Source: Distichodus sexfasciatus | Lineage: Eukaryota; Chordata; Actinopteri; Characiformes; Distichodontidae | Direction: 5' to 3' | Length of the DNA: 64,000 nt | NCBI GenBank assembly: GCA_032718565.1 | Contig: JAVGVS010000296.1 | Coordinates: forward strand, 356,462-420,461 | Part shown: in pieces, positions 1 to 11,680 of the stretch | Layout of the letters: every line of letters starts with the position of its first letter | Numbering within the stretch: the stretch's first letter is position 1 | Notes under the pieces: generated by a model | What the model was told of the DNA's origin: nothing | Seen by the model: the letters and a program-made list of their open reading frames with translations, nothing else | Database searches by the model: none | Translations under genes and position numbers: made by a program

Positions 1-43
<43 letters not shown>

Positions 44-60
44 CATCTATCTATCTATCC

Positions 61-116
<56 letters not shown>

Positions 117-145
117 GTCTGTCTGTCTGTCTGTCTGTCCATCTA

Positions 146-190
<45 letters not shown>

Positions 191-419
191 TTATCTATCT
201 ATTTATCTATCCATCCATTTATCTGTTCATTGATCCACACATCCATCACTCCATTTAACCACCTATCAATTCATCCATCCATCCATCCATCCATCCATCC
301 ACCCACTTATCTAGTCCATCCAGCTAGTCCATCCACTTACTCATCCATTCATCTGTCTGTCTTTCTGCCAGATCAACGACTATCCACTCATCCATCTGTG
401 TGTGTGTGTGTGTGTGTGT
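1..419. repeat. Compound microsatellite (ATCT)n/(GTCT)n/(ATCC)n/(TG)n
   Basis: The window opens inside a long tetranucleotide array. ATCT units run to about 110, GTCT units to about 190, imperfect ATCT/ATCC units continue to about 305, and a (TG)n tract at about 397-419 abuts the first visible vav1 splice acceptor. It lies in a vav1 intron. Open frames here (Ser/His/Pro or Cys/Val repeats) are products of the repeat, not genes. Confidence 0.95.
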
Positions 420-421
420 AG

Positions 422-539
422 GATCTTGCAGAAACACACCGCTGTCTGCTGAGAGAAGTCCAAACCTCCATATTGTCGTACAACGCAGAAAACCTGCACC
501 AAGTGTTCATCGACTACAAGGAAAAGTGAGCATCAATCA

Positions 540-583
<44 letters not shown>

Positions 584-3500
584 TTAGCCTGCGTAATCAC
601 CTGTGTGTGTGTGTGTGTAGGCTGCTGCTGTACGGACGCTACTGCAGTCAGGTGGAATCTGCAACCAAACACCTGGACAAGGTGGCCAGCGCTCGCGAGG
701 ACGTCCGCATGAAGCTAGAGGTGTGTGTTTCTGAGTGTGTGTGTGTGTGTGTGTAAGTGTGTGTAGAAGCTGAATGTGTGTGTTATGTGTGTGACAGGAG
801 TGCTCGATGAGGGCCAACAGCGGCCGCTTCTCACTGCGAGACCTGCTGATGGTTCCCATGCAGAGAGTGTTAAAATATCATCTACTGCTGCAGGTAACAC
901 ACACACACACACACACACACTTACGAACACACACACACATCATATGGAGGTAAAACTGGCTTTAATATTCTGTTTGTCATGTCAGGAGCTCGTGAAACAC
1001 ACAGTGAATCCCACAGACAAGGAGAACCTGCGCAACGGTCTAGATGCCATGAGAGTGAGTGTGTCATAATAATAATAATAATAATAATAAATGCCACATT
1101 TCATCATACAACATTCTGCTATGCTTGCTGTGCGTAATGAAGTAATAGTTTGATAAGAAGTGTGTGTGTGTTTGTGTGTGTGTAGGATCTTGCGCAGTGT
1201 GTGAACGAGGTGAAAAGAGACAATGAAATCATTCGTCAGATAACCACATTTCAACTTTGTATAGAAAACATGGTAAGAACGGGAACCCAACGCTCACACA
1301 CACACACACACACACACACAAACCTGTGGTCAACATCATGAGCTGTAGTATGATTGGTTACTCTAAAATTGGCCCCTTTAGCTGTGAATATGAATGTGTT
1401 TGTGTGAGTGTGTGTGTCCTGTGCTCCCACCTTGGCTCTGGTCCCCACAACCCACAACTAGTCTGTTGCCACGTACACTTACAAGGATTTTTGCTTTGAG
1501 GAGCAGTGCTTGGGGACGGTACCTTGCTCATGAGTACCTCAGTGGTACCCTTATCGGTAACTGGAACCGGCGACCTTCCATTCATGGGCCCAACTTGGGG
1601 CTGTTGGTGGCGTAACGGTTGGGCGTTCCCCACACCATGATCACCGTGAAGGTTGCAGGTTCGAATCCAGGACTGGTAAAGGTACCACTGAGGTACTCAT
1701 GAGCAAGGTACCGTCTCTAAGCACTGCTCCCCCAGAAGCTGCCCATGTTAGCTGCCCGCTGCTCCTTCACGGATGGTCAAGATGGGGGTGCACCCCGGAG
1801 GAAGGATCAGTTGCTCTACTCCTGTCAACTGACCTCTGTGAGTTCCTCAAATATGAGAACCACTTAATGTTATGTTACTTCGCGATTTCGCCAGTTCAGT
1901 AACGTTTCACCTGGAAATTGTGAGTTCACATGAACAAGTTTTTAGTGAATTGTAAGTTTTACTGAGGTTGAGACGCTGGTATTTTGATGTTTATGTGCAC
2001 TTCAGCAGACTGTGATGGTCAATGTCATGTTGTGGACTGTGGTCTGGTTATTTTCAGAGCAGCACTGATCCGTCCGGTTTCAGGTTAAACACAACCTTCA
2101 GAAACCATATAAACGAGCGGCTTCATCAGCCATGCTGAACAGCACTGCTAATTTACATATATATTTAAATAACAACATTTAACAACATTTGTCATCATGA
2201 AGACAGCAACTATGCTTTTGGGAAACGCACCCCTGTGACGTAACAAATAACACTACAAATAGTGACATTGAGGAGCTAATACAACTAAGTTAGGGTCATT
2301 AAAAATCATATACTAGTTAAGAACGGCTTACAACGTACTTAATTCAGGTTTTCCATTATAAAAACATTCGTTTAATCAAAGCTATCATTCTCGTCTTTTG
2401 TGACGTCGCACTAAATGAAATGTTTTGTTGAAATGATTAATTCTTTATCGTAATTTAAGAGTAACAGACACTAGAGATGTGTAGTCAGTGTGTCTGGATG
2501 TGACTGGGCTCTGCACTTTGCCCTGATGTGTTGTCATAACTCTCCAGGAAAGACTTTAATGAGTTGTTCCCTGAAACACACTTCTCCAAAACCTGCACAA
2601 GTCGGTGTTTTAACTGCAGAGTCTCACTGCTAACCACAGCTGTGTTCTCATGTTTCACTCTGACTCAACACCAAACCCACACGGCTAACACTGCAGCTCG
2701 GCACGGCGGCCAGACCAATCTACAAATCTCATCTCCTTCCTCTGCCCTGCTCTCCTCTCCTCTCCTCTCCTCTCTTCTCTTCTCTTCTCTTCTCTTCTCT
2801 TCTCTTCTCTTCTCTTCTCCTCTCCTCTCTTCTCTTTTCTTCTCTTCTCTTTTCTCCTCTCCTCTCCTCTCCTCTCCTCTCTTCTCTTCTCTTCTCTTCT
2901 CCTCTCCTCTCCTCTCCTCTCCTCTCTTCTCTTCTCTTCTCTTCTCTTCTCCTCTCCTCTCTTCTCTTTTTCTTCTCTTCTCTTTTCTTCTCTCCTCTTC
3001 TCCTCTCTCCTCTCTCCTCTCCTCTCCCCTCTCCTCTCCTCTCTTCTCTTCTCTTCTCTTCCTCTTCTCTTCTCTTCTCCTCCTCCTCTCCCCTCTCCTC
3101 TCCTCTCTTCTCCTCTCCCTCTCTCTCCTCTCCTCTCTTCTCTTCTCTTCTCTTCCTCTCTCTTCCTCTCTCTCTTCTCTTCTTCTCTTCTCTTCTCTTC
3201 TCTTTCTCTCTCTTCTCCTCTCTTCTCTTCTCTTTTTCTTCTCTCCTCTTCTCCTCTCTCTCTCTCCTCTTTTCTCTTCTCTTCTCTTCTCTTCTCTTCT
3301 CTTCTCTTCTCTTCTCTTCTCCTCTCCTCTCTTCTCTTCTCTTCTACTTCTCTTCTCTTCTCAAACCTCTCTCCTCTCCACACCGCTCCCCTCCCCTCCT
3401 CTCCTCTCTTCTTCTCTTCTCTTCTCTTCTCTTCTCCTCTCCTCCTCCTCTCCTCTCCCTCTCTTCTCTTCTCCTCTCCTCTCTCTCCCTCTCTTCTCTT

Positions 3501-4498
3501 CTCTTCTCTTCTCTTCTCCTCTCCTCTCCTCTCCTCTCCTCTCTTCTCTTCTCTTCTCTTCTCTTCTCCTCTCCTCTCTTCTCTTTTCTTCTCTTCTCTT
3601 TTCTTCTCTCCTCTTCTCCTCTCTTTTCTTCTCTTCTCTTCTCCTCTCCTCTCCCCTCCTTTCCTCTCTTCTCTTCTCTTCTCCCCTCCTTTCTTCTCTT
3701 CTCTTCTCTTCTCTTCTCTATATCCCTTCCTTTTTTTTTCTCTTCTCTTCCTCCTTCACTTCTCTCCTTTTTTTCTTCTCTTCTTCTTTCTTCTCTTCTG
3801 TTCTCCACTCTTCTCCTCCCTCCTCTACTATTCTCTCCTCCTTCTTGTGTCTTCTCTTTTCTGCACTCTTCTCTTCTCTAATCCCACTTTTCTCTTCTGG
3901 GTATCTTTTCTTTTGCCTTTTCTCTCTTCTCTTCTCTTCTCTTCTCCCAGACGCAGTCCCTCGCTCTGTATGGACGACCAAAGGTTGATGGCGAGCTCAA
4001 GATTTGTACTCCTGAGAAGAAGTCCAAACAAGACAGGTGTGTGTGTGTTTGCATATGTATTTTACAGTGTGTGTTATAGTCCTTGATTGATGGATGTGTG
4101 TGTATGTGTGTGTGTGTTGTGTGTGTAGGTACGCGTTCCTCTTTGATAAAGCCCTGCTGGTGTGTAAGAAGAGGAGTGGGGAGAGTATGGAGCTGAAGGA
4201 ACTCATCGATCTGCAGCATTTCCAACTGCGAGATGAACCTTCTAGTGACAAAGACAACAAGAAGGTCTCTCGTCACTCCATCTCCTCCTTCTCATCCCTC
4301 CGTCATTCTTCTCCTTTTCTAACCGCTGTTCTGTTCTCTCCACATCTCCATCTACGTCGATACTCTCTCCGTCCCTCCTCTTTCTCTATCTGTATTCTAT
4401 CCGTTCATGTTTCCAGCTCTACATGCTAGTGTAGTGCAATGTGATATAAACACATCTTTTAAATTAACATCAGAATATACTGTATATGTGTGTGTTAA

Positions 4499-4529
<31 letters not shown>

Positions 4530-7500
4530 AGTGGACCAGCTCTTTTCTGCTGATGGACTCGTATGGACAGGGTAGTTACGATCTCTTCTTTAAGAATCGC
4601 GAGCTGAAAAAGAAATGGCTGGAACAGTTTGAAATGGCACTGTGAGTCGAACTCTTACTTCCAACGTCACATTCACAAAACTACAAACATCGCACTACAA
4701 TTATACTCATATAGCTACAAAAATCACACAATTATCAAACATTACATTCTTATGACTATGAAAACTATGCTATAATCACACTTGTATTACTACAAAAATT
4801 ACACCACAATTACAAGCATGTTGCTGTAGAACCTCACGACAATTACACTAATATTTCTCTAACCTCACTTAAAGGTGCACCTACTTTTACAAAAATGACA
4901 CCACGGCTACAGGATTGTAAATCTAACCTCATTCCAGCGTTACACTCATGAATACTCCGGCTACAGTTATCTTACTCTGTGCGTAGATCCAACATCTGCC
5001 CGGAGAACTGCACGGCTAACGGCCACGACTTCCAGATGTACTGCTTTGAGGAGACAACGTCATGCAAAGCCTGCCAGATGCTGCTCAGGTACAAAAGCTG
5101 CTCAAACCAAACCACCTCCACACCATTCAGTCAGCAGGGTCAGGTACCGAGTTTAGTTCTTTTAGTACCCTAGTAATGTTACTCTAATAGCGTACTTTTG
5201 ATTGGGAAGTGTGTCCCAGTCTGGTTCTTACACAAACGAGGTCCAACCCTGTGGTGTGCAAAAACTTTGACTGGTTGTGTAAGGTTGTTCTGAGATCAAC
5301 GACTGGTACAGTTAGCCGGAACTGAAAACAAGCTACGACCTGGAAATGCAGCGTCAAACGATGAAATGTTGGTAGACATGAACGTACAGCGATGTTTTCT
5401 CACGTCTGTTCTGTTCTTTCCTCTGATAGAGGAATATTTTTCCAGGGTTACCGCTGCACTCGCTGTAAGATGTCCGCTCATAAGGAGTGTCTCGGCCGCG
5501 TTCCCGCTTGTGGCCGAAATGCAGGTGAGAAGTTACATTTGGGGTCAAATTAATCTGTATCTTGATCTGCATCAACACCTGTATTTTTGTAATCTAAAGT
5601 TCCTTCTGATTATTGAAAATTAAAGAAGGCTGGCAGCTGGTAAAAAATAAACTTTAGGTTTAGGGGTGGTGATGGCTGCTCTGGACCAAAAGGTCATGGG
5701 TTCAAATCCAACCTCCAACGTTAGCATCACTGGGTCCCATCAATCGATAAGAGCGTCTGTTAAATGTTATAACTGCGTAAGTTTAAATGTACGGTATTAC
5801 TGGCGCAGTGTTCCATGTGCCTGAAGCCATGATGTTGGTCATAATGTTAGGGTTCAAACCCCAAAAAGCAATGTTGGACCTCTGAGTAAGAACCTTAACC
5901 CCAAAGTTAAGTCCTTGTAATTCAGAAGTTGGGCAGTTGGTAGTGTAACGGTTAGGGTGGAAGGTTGCCGATTTGATTCCTGGACCAAGTACCACTGAGG
6001 TACTCATCAACCTGGTTAAGGGTCTTGCTCAGGGTCCCAGTGGTGGTAGTGCTAAAAGTAGGACAGAGAGAGATTTGAACCCACAACCTCTTGGTCCAGA
6101 GGTGAGTTTTCGACCATTAGAAACACAGAACGATCTCCAGATGCTGAGAAATCGGATTAATGAAACTGAGAGACTTAGAGAGTGTATATTAAAGTGCATT
6201 AAACCTAATTAAATGATTTATTTATGTTTCCAGAAAACTCTGGGACGATGAAAAAGGTTGGTCTAATCATAATCATAATCTTAATCCGCACGGTTCGGTC
6301 CATGTTTTCTCTATTTCTAATGTGATTTGCTCGAGCGCTAAATGCGATTTTTCATCTTTCCAGCACAAAGCGCGATCGGCCACTCAGAGACAGACTAAAC
6401 CAGGTTAGTTTAGACCAATATCTCTCATCGATATCTCCATGTCCAAAAATCTCCCTGGATCTTGTACGATGGTGTTCATGGCTACAACCACAGTTACGTT
6501 TATGTAGTTTTGATAAAACGTGTGATGAAAATGATTCTCAGTGTTGGTGACGAGTGGATTTTTTGGTTTTGCTCCACAGGGCTGCCCAAGATGGAGGTGT
6601 GTTGCGATTATTTTGGCATGCCCCCGCCCCCCGTGGCTTTCGGCCAACCGCTGCTCCTCTCACTGGGCGACGTGGTAGAGCTGACGCGAGCCGATTGCGA
6701 CCTGCAGTGGTGGGAGGTGCGATTTCATGGCTAGTTTTGTTGTGTTTATATAAAATTCTTTAATACATCAGAAACTAGTAGTCGCTAGTAAACAGTAAAC
6801 AGTCTGCGTCATACTATTTGAAGCAGACTGTTGTGCTGTGTTCATTAAAACCATGTCACGATAAATTGTCGTATTTTTGGTTACACCCAGCTGCTAGTTT
6901 TGAAGCAGCACAATGGTGTTTTTAGGAGATGGGTGGACGCAGCAGCATGTTGTTCTCTCATTACATCACTGTTTTTTGCCGCCAAGAGTAATGTTGGTTA
7001 AGTTTGGTTTTGGTTAATTTTTTTACGAAAAGAAGCCAATCTCCAGCTCAGCACTTTCTACATCCTCTTATAGCCACTGGTGCTGAGTGCGACTGTTTCG
7101 GGCCATTTTGGTTTGGTGTTGTTACGGTAACAGTGTGCTGGGGTTAATGCAGGACTGCTGACCTCTTCGTTGTGACTTTTGCAGAGAAAGGTGTGTGTAA
7201 GTGTATGTATGTATGTGTGTATGTGTGAGGTTTTGTGCATATATCTGAATCTGGACCAATATGTTTGAATGTCTGGATCATCAATATGCTCTAAATAATT
7301 TGGTAATGATGAAAAATGTGGATTGCAAAGTGATGATGATGAAAGATGTCTTTTGTCTGAGGAAAATGTTGACGTGTGGAGTGCGGCTTTAAGTTTTATG
7401 CACTAACCCACAGGAGTGTGTGGTGAAGCCCACCAGCCTGCAGCAGACCCACTTCCCATAAACACCACTCAACATCACATACTTTTTGTTTCTTGTTTAT

Positions 7501-10500
7501 AACAGAACAAGAAATTTGTGGTTGTTTTATCAAGCATTTATTTTAACATTTTAACTATCTAGGGTTAGGATTCAAGTTGAAAGTGCTGAACAGTATGATA
7601 AAATCAAGTAAAAAAACATTAAACATATACACACAGCCAAGGTCCAAATATAAGCAAGCACAGATTCTTGAAATCAAAACTAAACAGACAAAATAGGAAC
7701 TTAAAACAAGAAATGGAAGTGAATACAAGATATGTCCAGGAAAAGTAGTCAGACAATTTGCTTGAGTTAAATTCAGGTGATTAGAAGTAAGATGTAAATA
7801 ATTTAGTGTGAAAATTCAGGGATTAAATGGTTAAGCAAAAATGAACACAAGATTATTGTTTGTTATGCTTGGGGAGGGATCATTAATTTTAGAAACACTG
7901 ACTGAATTTAAGGGGCTTATATTTTTGGGACAGAATTTTTTTTTAGGATGAGTGGAATAATCCTGATCTTGTCGTTTCTAAAACTGGAGGGATGGTTTTG
8001 CGACGCAGAGCAAGAAAAGCTGAAAGTGTTTCAATAATGGTGGAAAAAGTGATTTTTAAGAAAGGTAGAAGTGAAACTAGAGCAGAGGGACGGAAAATGA
8101 GGAACAGCTGGGCAACTTTATAAAGAAGTGACAGAGAAAATCACTTACGCGTTGGAATTTTATGAGATTTGGCTATAAAGCAAAGAGAAATTGGTCATTT
8201 GCCCAAATTTATTTCTTTGTTTTCAAACCAACTCATATGACGCATCTTATGGGATACAGGGTGACACCTAGTGGTGTGGAGGTGTGTGACACACTGACAT
8301 TAACATGATTCACATCCGTAGACTTTTTGTTTTTGTAATTGTATTTGAATTAGTGTAAATTTATATATTTTAATGCATGATTGTGGGTGTGTGTTGGACC
8401 ATATTGGACCATACTGAAAAAATGGAAATGGAAAGAGAGATTGTTCGTTGGTTCAAAACTTATGATAATGCTACATTGCATATATACTGCAAATTAAATA
8501 TTTTAAAATTGTTTTTCATAATTATTTGTAAAATATGCTCATTTAAATTAACGTGCTTTGAGTCATGTATATATTGTGCACATGCCGATTAGGAAATTAC
8601 AGTATATTTATATCAGTATTAGCCCTGGTTACAATACATGGAACAAAGCTCTGAATAATTATTATGTATTATTATATATTTTATTATATTAAGGTAATGA
8701 TTATGTCCCATTGACTTGCATAAGTGTGTGTGTGTGTGTGTGTGTGTGTGTTTCAGGGGCGTAATCTTACAGCCGGAGAGGTTGGTTGGTTTCCCTGCAG
8801 TAAAGTTCAGCCATTCGTACCGGTGAGTCTAGATGCTAGGATAATAAGCTACTTGGCTTGCTGAGTTGTACAGTAGATGCTAAGCTAATTAGCCTCATGA
8901 GCGCTACCTGCTGGTTTTAGCCTCAGTTGTAAATGTGTGATGTTTAGTGTGAGAGTTTATGACACTGATCACTGGAATCTTCTTTTCAGAAATCAACACC
9001 TGATCTGACAGGATTTGCCTGGTAAGCACCAACCACACACACACACACACACACACACACTCAGGAACCATTTTCTCAGGGAAACAAAATGTGCATTGTG
9101 TGTATGTGTGTGTGTTACAGGTTTGCAGGGAACATGGAGCGTTCCGAAGCTAAGAGTCTCCTGATGTCTCGCTCTGACAGCACGTTTCTGGTTCGGCAGA
9201 AAGACGGAGGAGAGTTCGCCATCAGTCTCAAGTACGGAGAACACACACACATTTATGCACACACCGAAACAAACACACACATACATGCACACACACACAA
9301 ATATGCACGCACCGGCACACATATGCACCAACACACAAATACACACACACAAACATGCACGCACCGGCACACACATGCACCAACACACAAATACACACAC
9401 ACACACACATACATGCATGCACATGCACATACCAAATGTGTAAACACACAAACATAAACACAGGCACAAACACACACACATATTCATGCACACACATTAA
9501 CATAAACATACCCATGCATGCACACAAACATACACACACTTTTGCACACTCACATATTAATGTATCACTTTGCTCTTAATTTCTGCAATTTCTGCATCTG
9601 CATTCTTGAATTGAAGACAACAACATACAGTACAAGAGAAATCATGAAGGTGAATCTCAATAAAAATCTCCAGACTGATAGTGTTCTCTCTCTCTCACAC
9701 GCTCAGGTTCAACATGGACATCCGTCACATTAAGATCGGTCTGGCTGAAGGCCTCTTCAGAATCAACGATAAAAAAGCCTTTAAAGGGCTCATCGTAAGT
9801 GTGCACTTCCCTACCTCATCACTCATACACTCACTCACTCACTCACAAACACACGCTTCACAACTCTTCTCTCTCCCAGGACTTGGTGCAGTACTATCAG
9901 GAGAACTCTCTGAAGGAGTGTTTTAAAGACGTCGACACTCGGCTGCTGATTCCATACAAACAGCCAGAGCAGAGTTCATCACACACACACACACCAAGCA
10001 GAGGTAAAACACACACAAATACACACGAACCCACAACATTCACACACAGACATGCCCTTGTACATCCAACGCTACCTGAACAGACCTCACACTAAGTGTA
10101 GATTAATGTGTGTGTGTGTGTGTGTGTGTGTAGGCATGAGTGAGCGCTACTTCGGCACGGCTAAAGTGCGTTATGACTTTTCTGCGCGAGATCGAACAGA
10201 GCTGTCGCTGCGAGAGGGAGACACGGTGAAGATCATCTCCAAAAAAGCACACAACGGATGGTGGAAGGGAGAAGTGTACGGCAGGGTACGACACACACAC
10301 ATTCACACACACACACACACACAGACTATGTTCCATAGGCTCCCATAATGACTAAGTTACATAATTTTACAGCTACACCTAATCCTAACCCTAACCTTAA
10401 CCTCAGTAACCAAAAGCACATCTTTTACCTCTTTTAGTTTCTCAAATAAAACAAGCACATTTTCTATAAAGTCATTTCTCCTCATGGGGACCTCTCAAAT

Positions 10501-11035
10501 ATCCCCACAAAGCCCAAAAAAACAGATAAAAGTGAATTTAGGGGACAAAAGGTCCCCACAATGCCATAAATACACGAACACACACACACACGTTTACGCA
10601 AGACATTTTTGGTACTAATTTTACAAGTACAGCATATAGTGAAATGAAGCTGGAATCATTCAACAAATTTAAAAAGAACTGTTTTATAAATTTCAATAGA
10701 TGTTAACAAATTGATAACATTACTAGAATTACTAAAGTATTGAATTACAAATTAACATTACTAATAAACAAAAATAGACTTTACAATTATTTACAGATCT
10801 GTCAATAGATATGTCTGTAATTTGATGAAATTTGTCCATAAAATAAATTTGTTTAAGTCAGAAATACCAAAACAATAACTGCTGAGTTTTTCACATTAAA
10901 ATGTAATTACAATGGTCCATTTAAATGACAAACTTTGTATTATTTGGTGCATTTGTAATGTTCATGTGTTTGTGTTTTTAGGTGGGTTTATTCCCTGCAA
11001 ACTACGTAGAAGAAGAACATTCAGACTACTGCTGA
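422..11035 (+). CDS. vav1: vav1: Rho-family guanine nucleotide exchange factor, 3' part (5' end outside window)
   Basis: VAV proteins are phosphotyrosine-activated GEFs for Rac/Rho acting under antigen and growth-factor receptors. Twenty exons read in one frame: 422-525, 621-720, 798-893, 986-1054, 1186-1272, 3951-4036, 4129-4264, 4532-4641, 4987-5088, 5430-5524, 6234-6256, 6364-6403, 6580-6716, 8757-8822, 8990-9021, 9121-9231, 9707-9794, 9880-10003, 10134-10285, 10982-11035 (stop TGA). They total 1,812 nt, 603 codons plus stop. Domains in order: second half of the DH domain (KLLLYGRYCSQVES, MVPMQRVLKYHLLLQ); PH (YAFLFDKALLVCKK ... LKKKWLEQFEMAL); C1 zinc finger (HDFQMYCFEETTSC ... CTRCKMSAHKECLGRV); first SH3 (GLPKMEV ... 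WWE, GWFPC); SH2 (WFAGNMER, FLVRQK); C-terminal SH3 (YFGTAKVRYDF ... FPANYVEEEHSDYC). The CH and acidic regions lie upstream of the window. GLPKMEV and ALDAMRDLAQ-like stretches fit VAV1 better than VAV2/VAV3, and ubl5-pin1 nearby matches human 19p13. Nearly every intron carries CA/TG repeats. Confidence 0.93.
540..619. repeat. (CA)n ... (TG)n pair bounding a 95-nt vav1 intron
   Basis: The intron 526-620 begins with a donor followed by (CA)n at about 540-580 and ends in (TG)n at about 602-618 directly before the acceptor AG. The two tracts are complementary and could pair in the transcript, bringing the splice sites together. The same arrangement recurs at introns 9022-9120 and 10004-10133. 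Confidence 0.85.
1501..1800. mobile_element. Two tRNA-derived SINEs (family A) head to head
   Basis: The segment 1501-1595 is the antisense form (GAGCAGTGCTTGGGGACGGT, CTCATGAGTACCTCAGTGG) and 1599-1800 the sense form of the same SINE: tRNA-like head with A box near TGGTGGCGTAACGGTT and B box GGTTCGAATCC, then GTACCACTGAGGTACTCATG and the body ending near CTCCTTCACGGATGG. Together they make an inverted repeat with a very short spacer inside the vav1 intron 1273-3950. I label this family A; copies recur across the window. Confidence 0.8.
1801..2750 (+). other. vav1 intron sequence with no recognised feature
   Basis: Ordinary A/T-rich intronic sequence between the SINE pair and the polypyrimidine array. 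I saw no exon with family similarity, no RNA gene and no clear repeat. Confidence 0.5.
2752..3950 (+). repeat. 1.2-kb TTCTC/CTCTT polypyrimidine array in a vav1 intron
   Basis: Almost pure C/T on the + strand, built of TTCTC and CTCCT pentamers with local variants, running up to the acceptor CCCAG of the exon at 3951. Long open frames appear on both strands only because the pentamer has no stops (Ser/Leu/Phe on +, Glu/Arg/Lys on -). The asymmetry is of the kind that can form triplex (H-DNA), and it supplies an extreme polypyrimidine tract for the downstream exon. Confidence 0.95.
5655..5775 (+). mobile_element. SINE family B fragment
   Basis: In vav1 intron 5525-6233. GGTCATGGGTTCAAATCC is the B-box part, followed by CAACGTTAGCATCACTGGGTCCC and a tail like AAGAGCGTCTGTTAAATG. 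This is the second tRNA-derived family of the window (family B), defined by the copy at 61,795. Confidence 0.7.
5931..6130. mobile_element. Composite SINE: family A head (+) joined to family B (-)
   Basis: 5931-6012 carries the family A head (GGCAGTTGGTAGTGTAACGG ... CACTGAGGTACTCATC). From about 6013 the sequence becomes antisense family B (TTAAGGGTCTTGCTCAGGG ... GAACCCACAACCTCTTGG ... GACCATTAGA). One element has probably inserted into or recombined with the other. Confidence 0.65.
6717..8756 (+). other. Long vav1 intron, no gene seen
   Basis: A 2-kb A/T-rich intron between the two exons of the first SH3 domain. It ends with (TG)n at about 8723-8750 next to the acceptor TTTCAG. No exon, SINE or RNA gene was recognised. 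Confidence 0.55.
9240..9545. repeat. Cryptic (CA)n microsatellite with ATGCAC interruptions
   Basis: CA-rich tract just after the donor of the vav1 SH2 exon 9121-9231, with imperfect higher-order units (ACACATGCACC, ACACAAATAC). Open reading frames over it are repeat-derived. Confidence 0.9.
10286..10981 (+). other. Last vav1 intron
   Basis: Begins with (CA)n to about 10322 and contains CCTAATCCTAACCCTAACC-like sequence near 10378-10400, a common interspersed fish motif; otherwise A/T-rich. It separates the two exons of the C-terminal SH3 domain. Confidence 0.5.
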
Positions 11036-11627
11036 TTTACCGAGTCACTACGACTCACATCTCTCCAGTCCAGCGCTATTAGCCTCAGTTAGTCTTAATA
11101 ACAATAATAACAATAATATTAATGATGATTTATACCAATCAGGTTTCTAATTAACATCAATTCAGCCACTCAGTTCCTCAACACACACAAATAGTTATAC
11201 TTGAAATTCACAGCTCTAGAAATGCACCAGTGCTGATCAGGGTGAAATGTGCTCATGGTTTTATTCTTTATTATTAAATAAACTAAACGTCTGGATAAAA
11301 TGTTTGCATCACTGTTTAATGTTTACTGCTTTCCGTACATGGGCTTTTAACAGATGCTGCAGTTTGATAATGTCGATTTATAAAGAGCTTTCACCTCCAG
11401 ACGTTTACAAACACACACACACAAGCTCCACATATATAAATATGATTTTATTTCCACATATCAAAACAAGACGAGTCAACGGAACAAATCTTTCTCATCT
11501 AAACAACTTACAATGATCACTTTACTCATGTTTGTGGGGTTCATTAGTTAGGACAGGAAGAAAGGAAGAGTGTGTATAACTGCCTGCAAAAGTGTGTGAG
11601 CGCCTGCCCTCTAGCGGTAATCCAGTC

Positions 11628-11668
<41 letters not shown>

Positions 11669-11680
11669 CATGCGTGTTCT

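Noticed and set aside
1600..1680. tRNA-like A and B boxes in many places (1600, 5931, 26975, 31828, 61800)
   Set aside because: Each is followed by a shared SINE body or tail and lacks a foldable tRNA cloverleaf; these are SINE heads, not tRNA genes.
2564..3988. Long open frames (474 aa on +, 232 and 154 aa on -) over the pyrimidine array
   Set aside because: They are translations of the TTCTC pentamer repeat, which has no stop codons in most frames; no domain and no codon structure.
8993..9579. Cys/Val- and Thr/His-rich open frames around 9.0-9.6 kb
   Set aside because: They are translations of (CA)n/(TG)n microsatellites overlapping real vav1 SH2 exons on the + strand.
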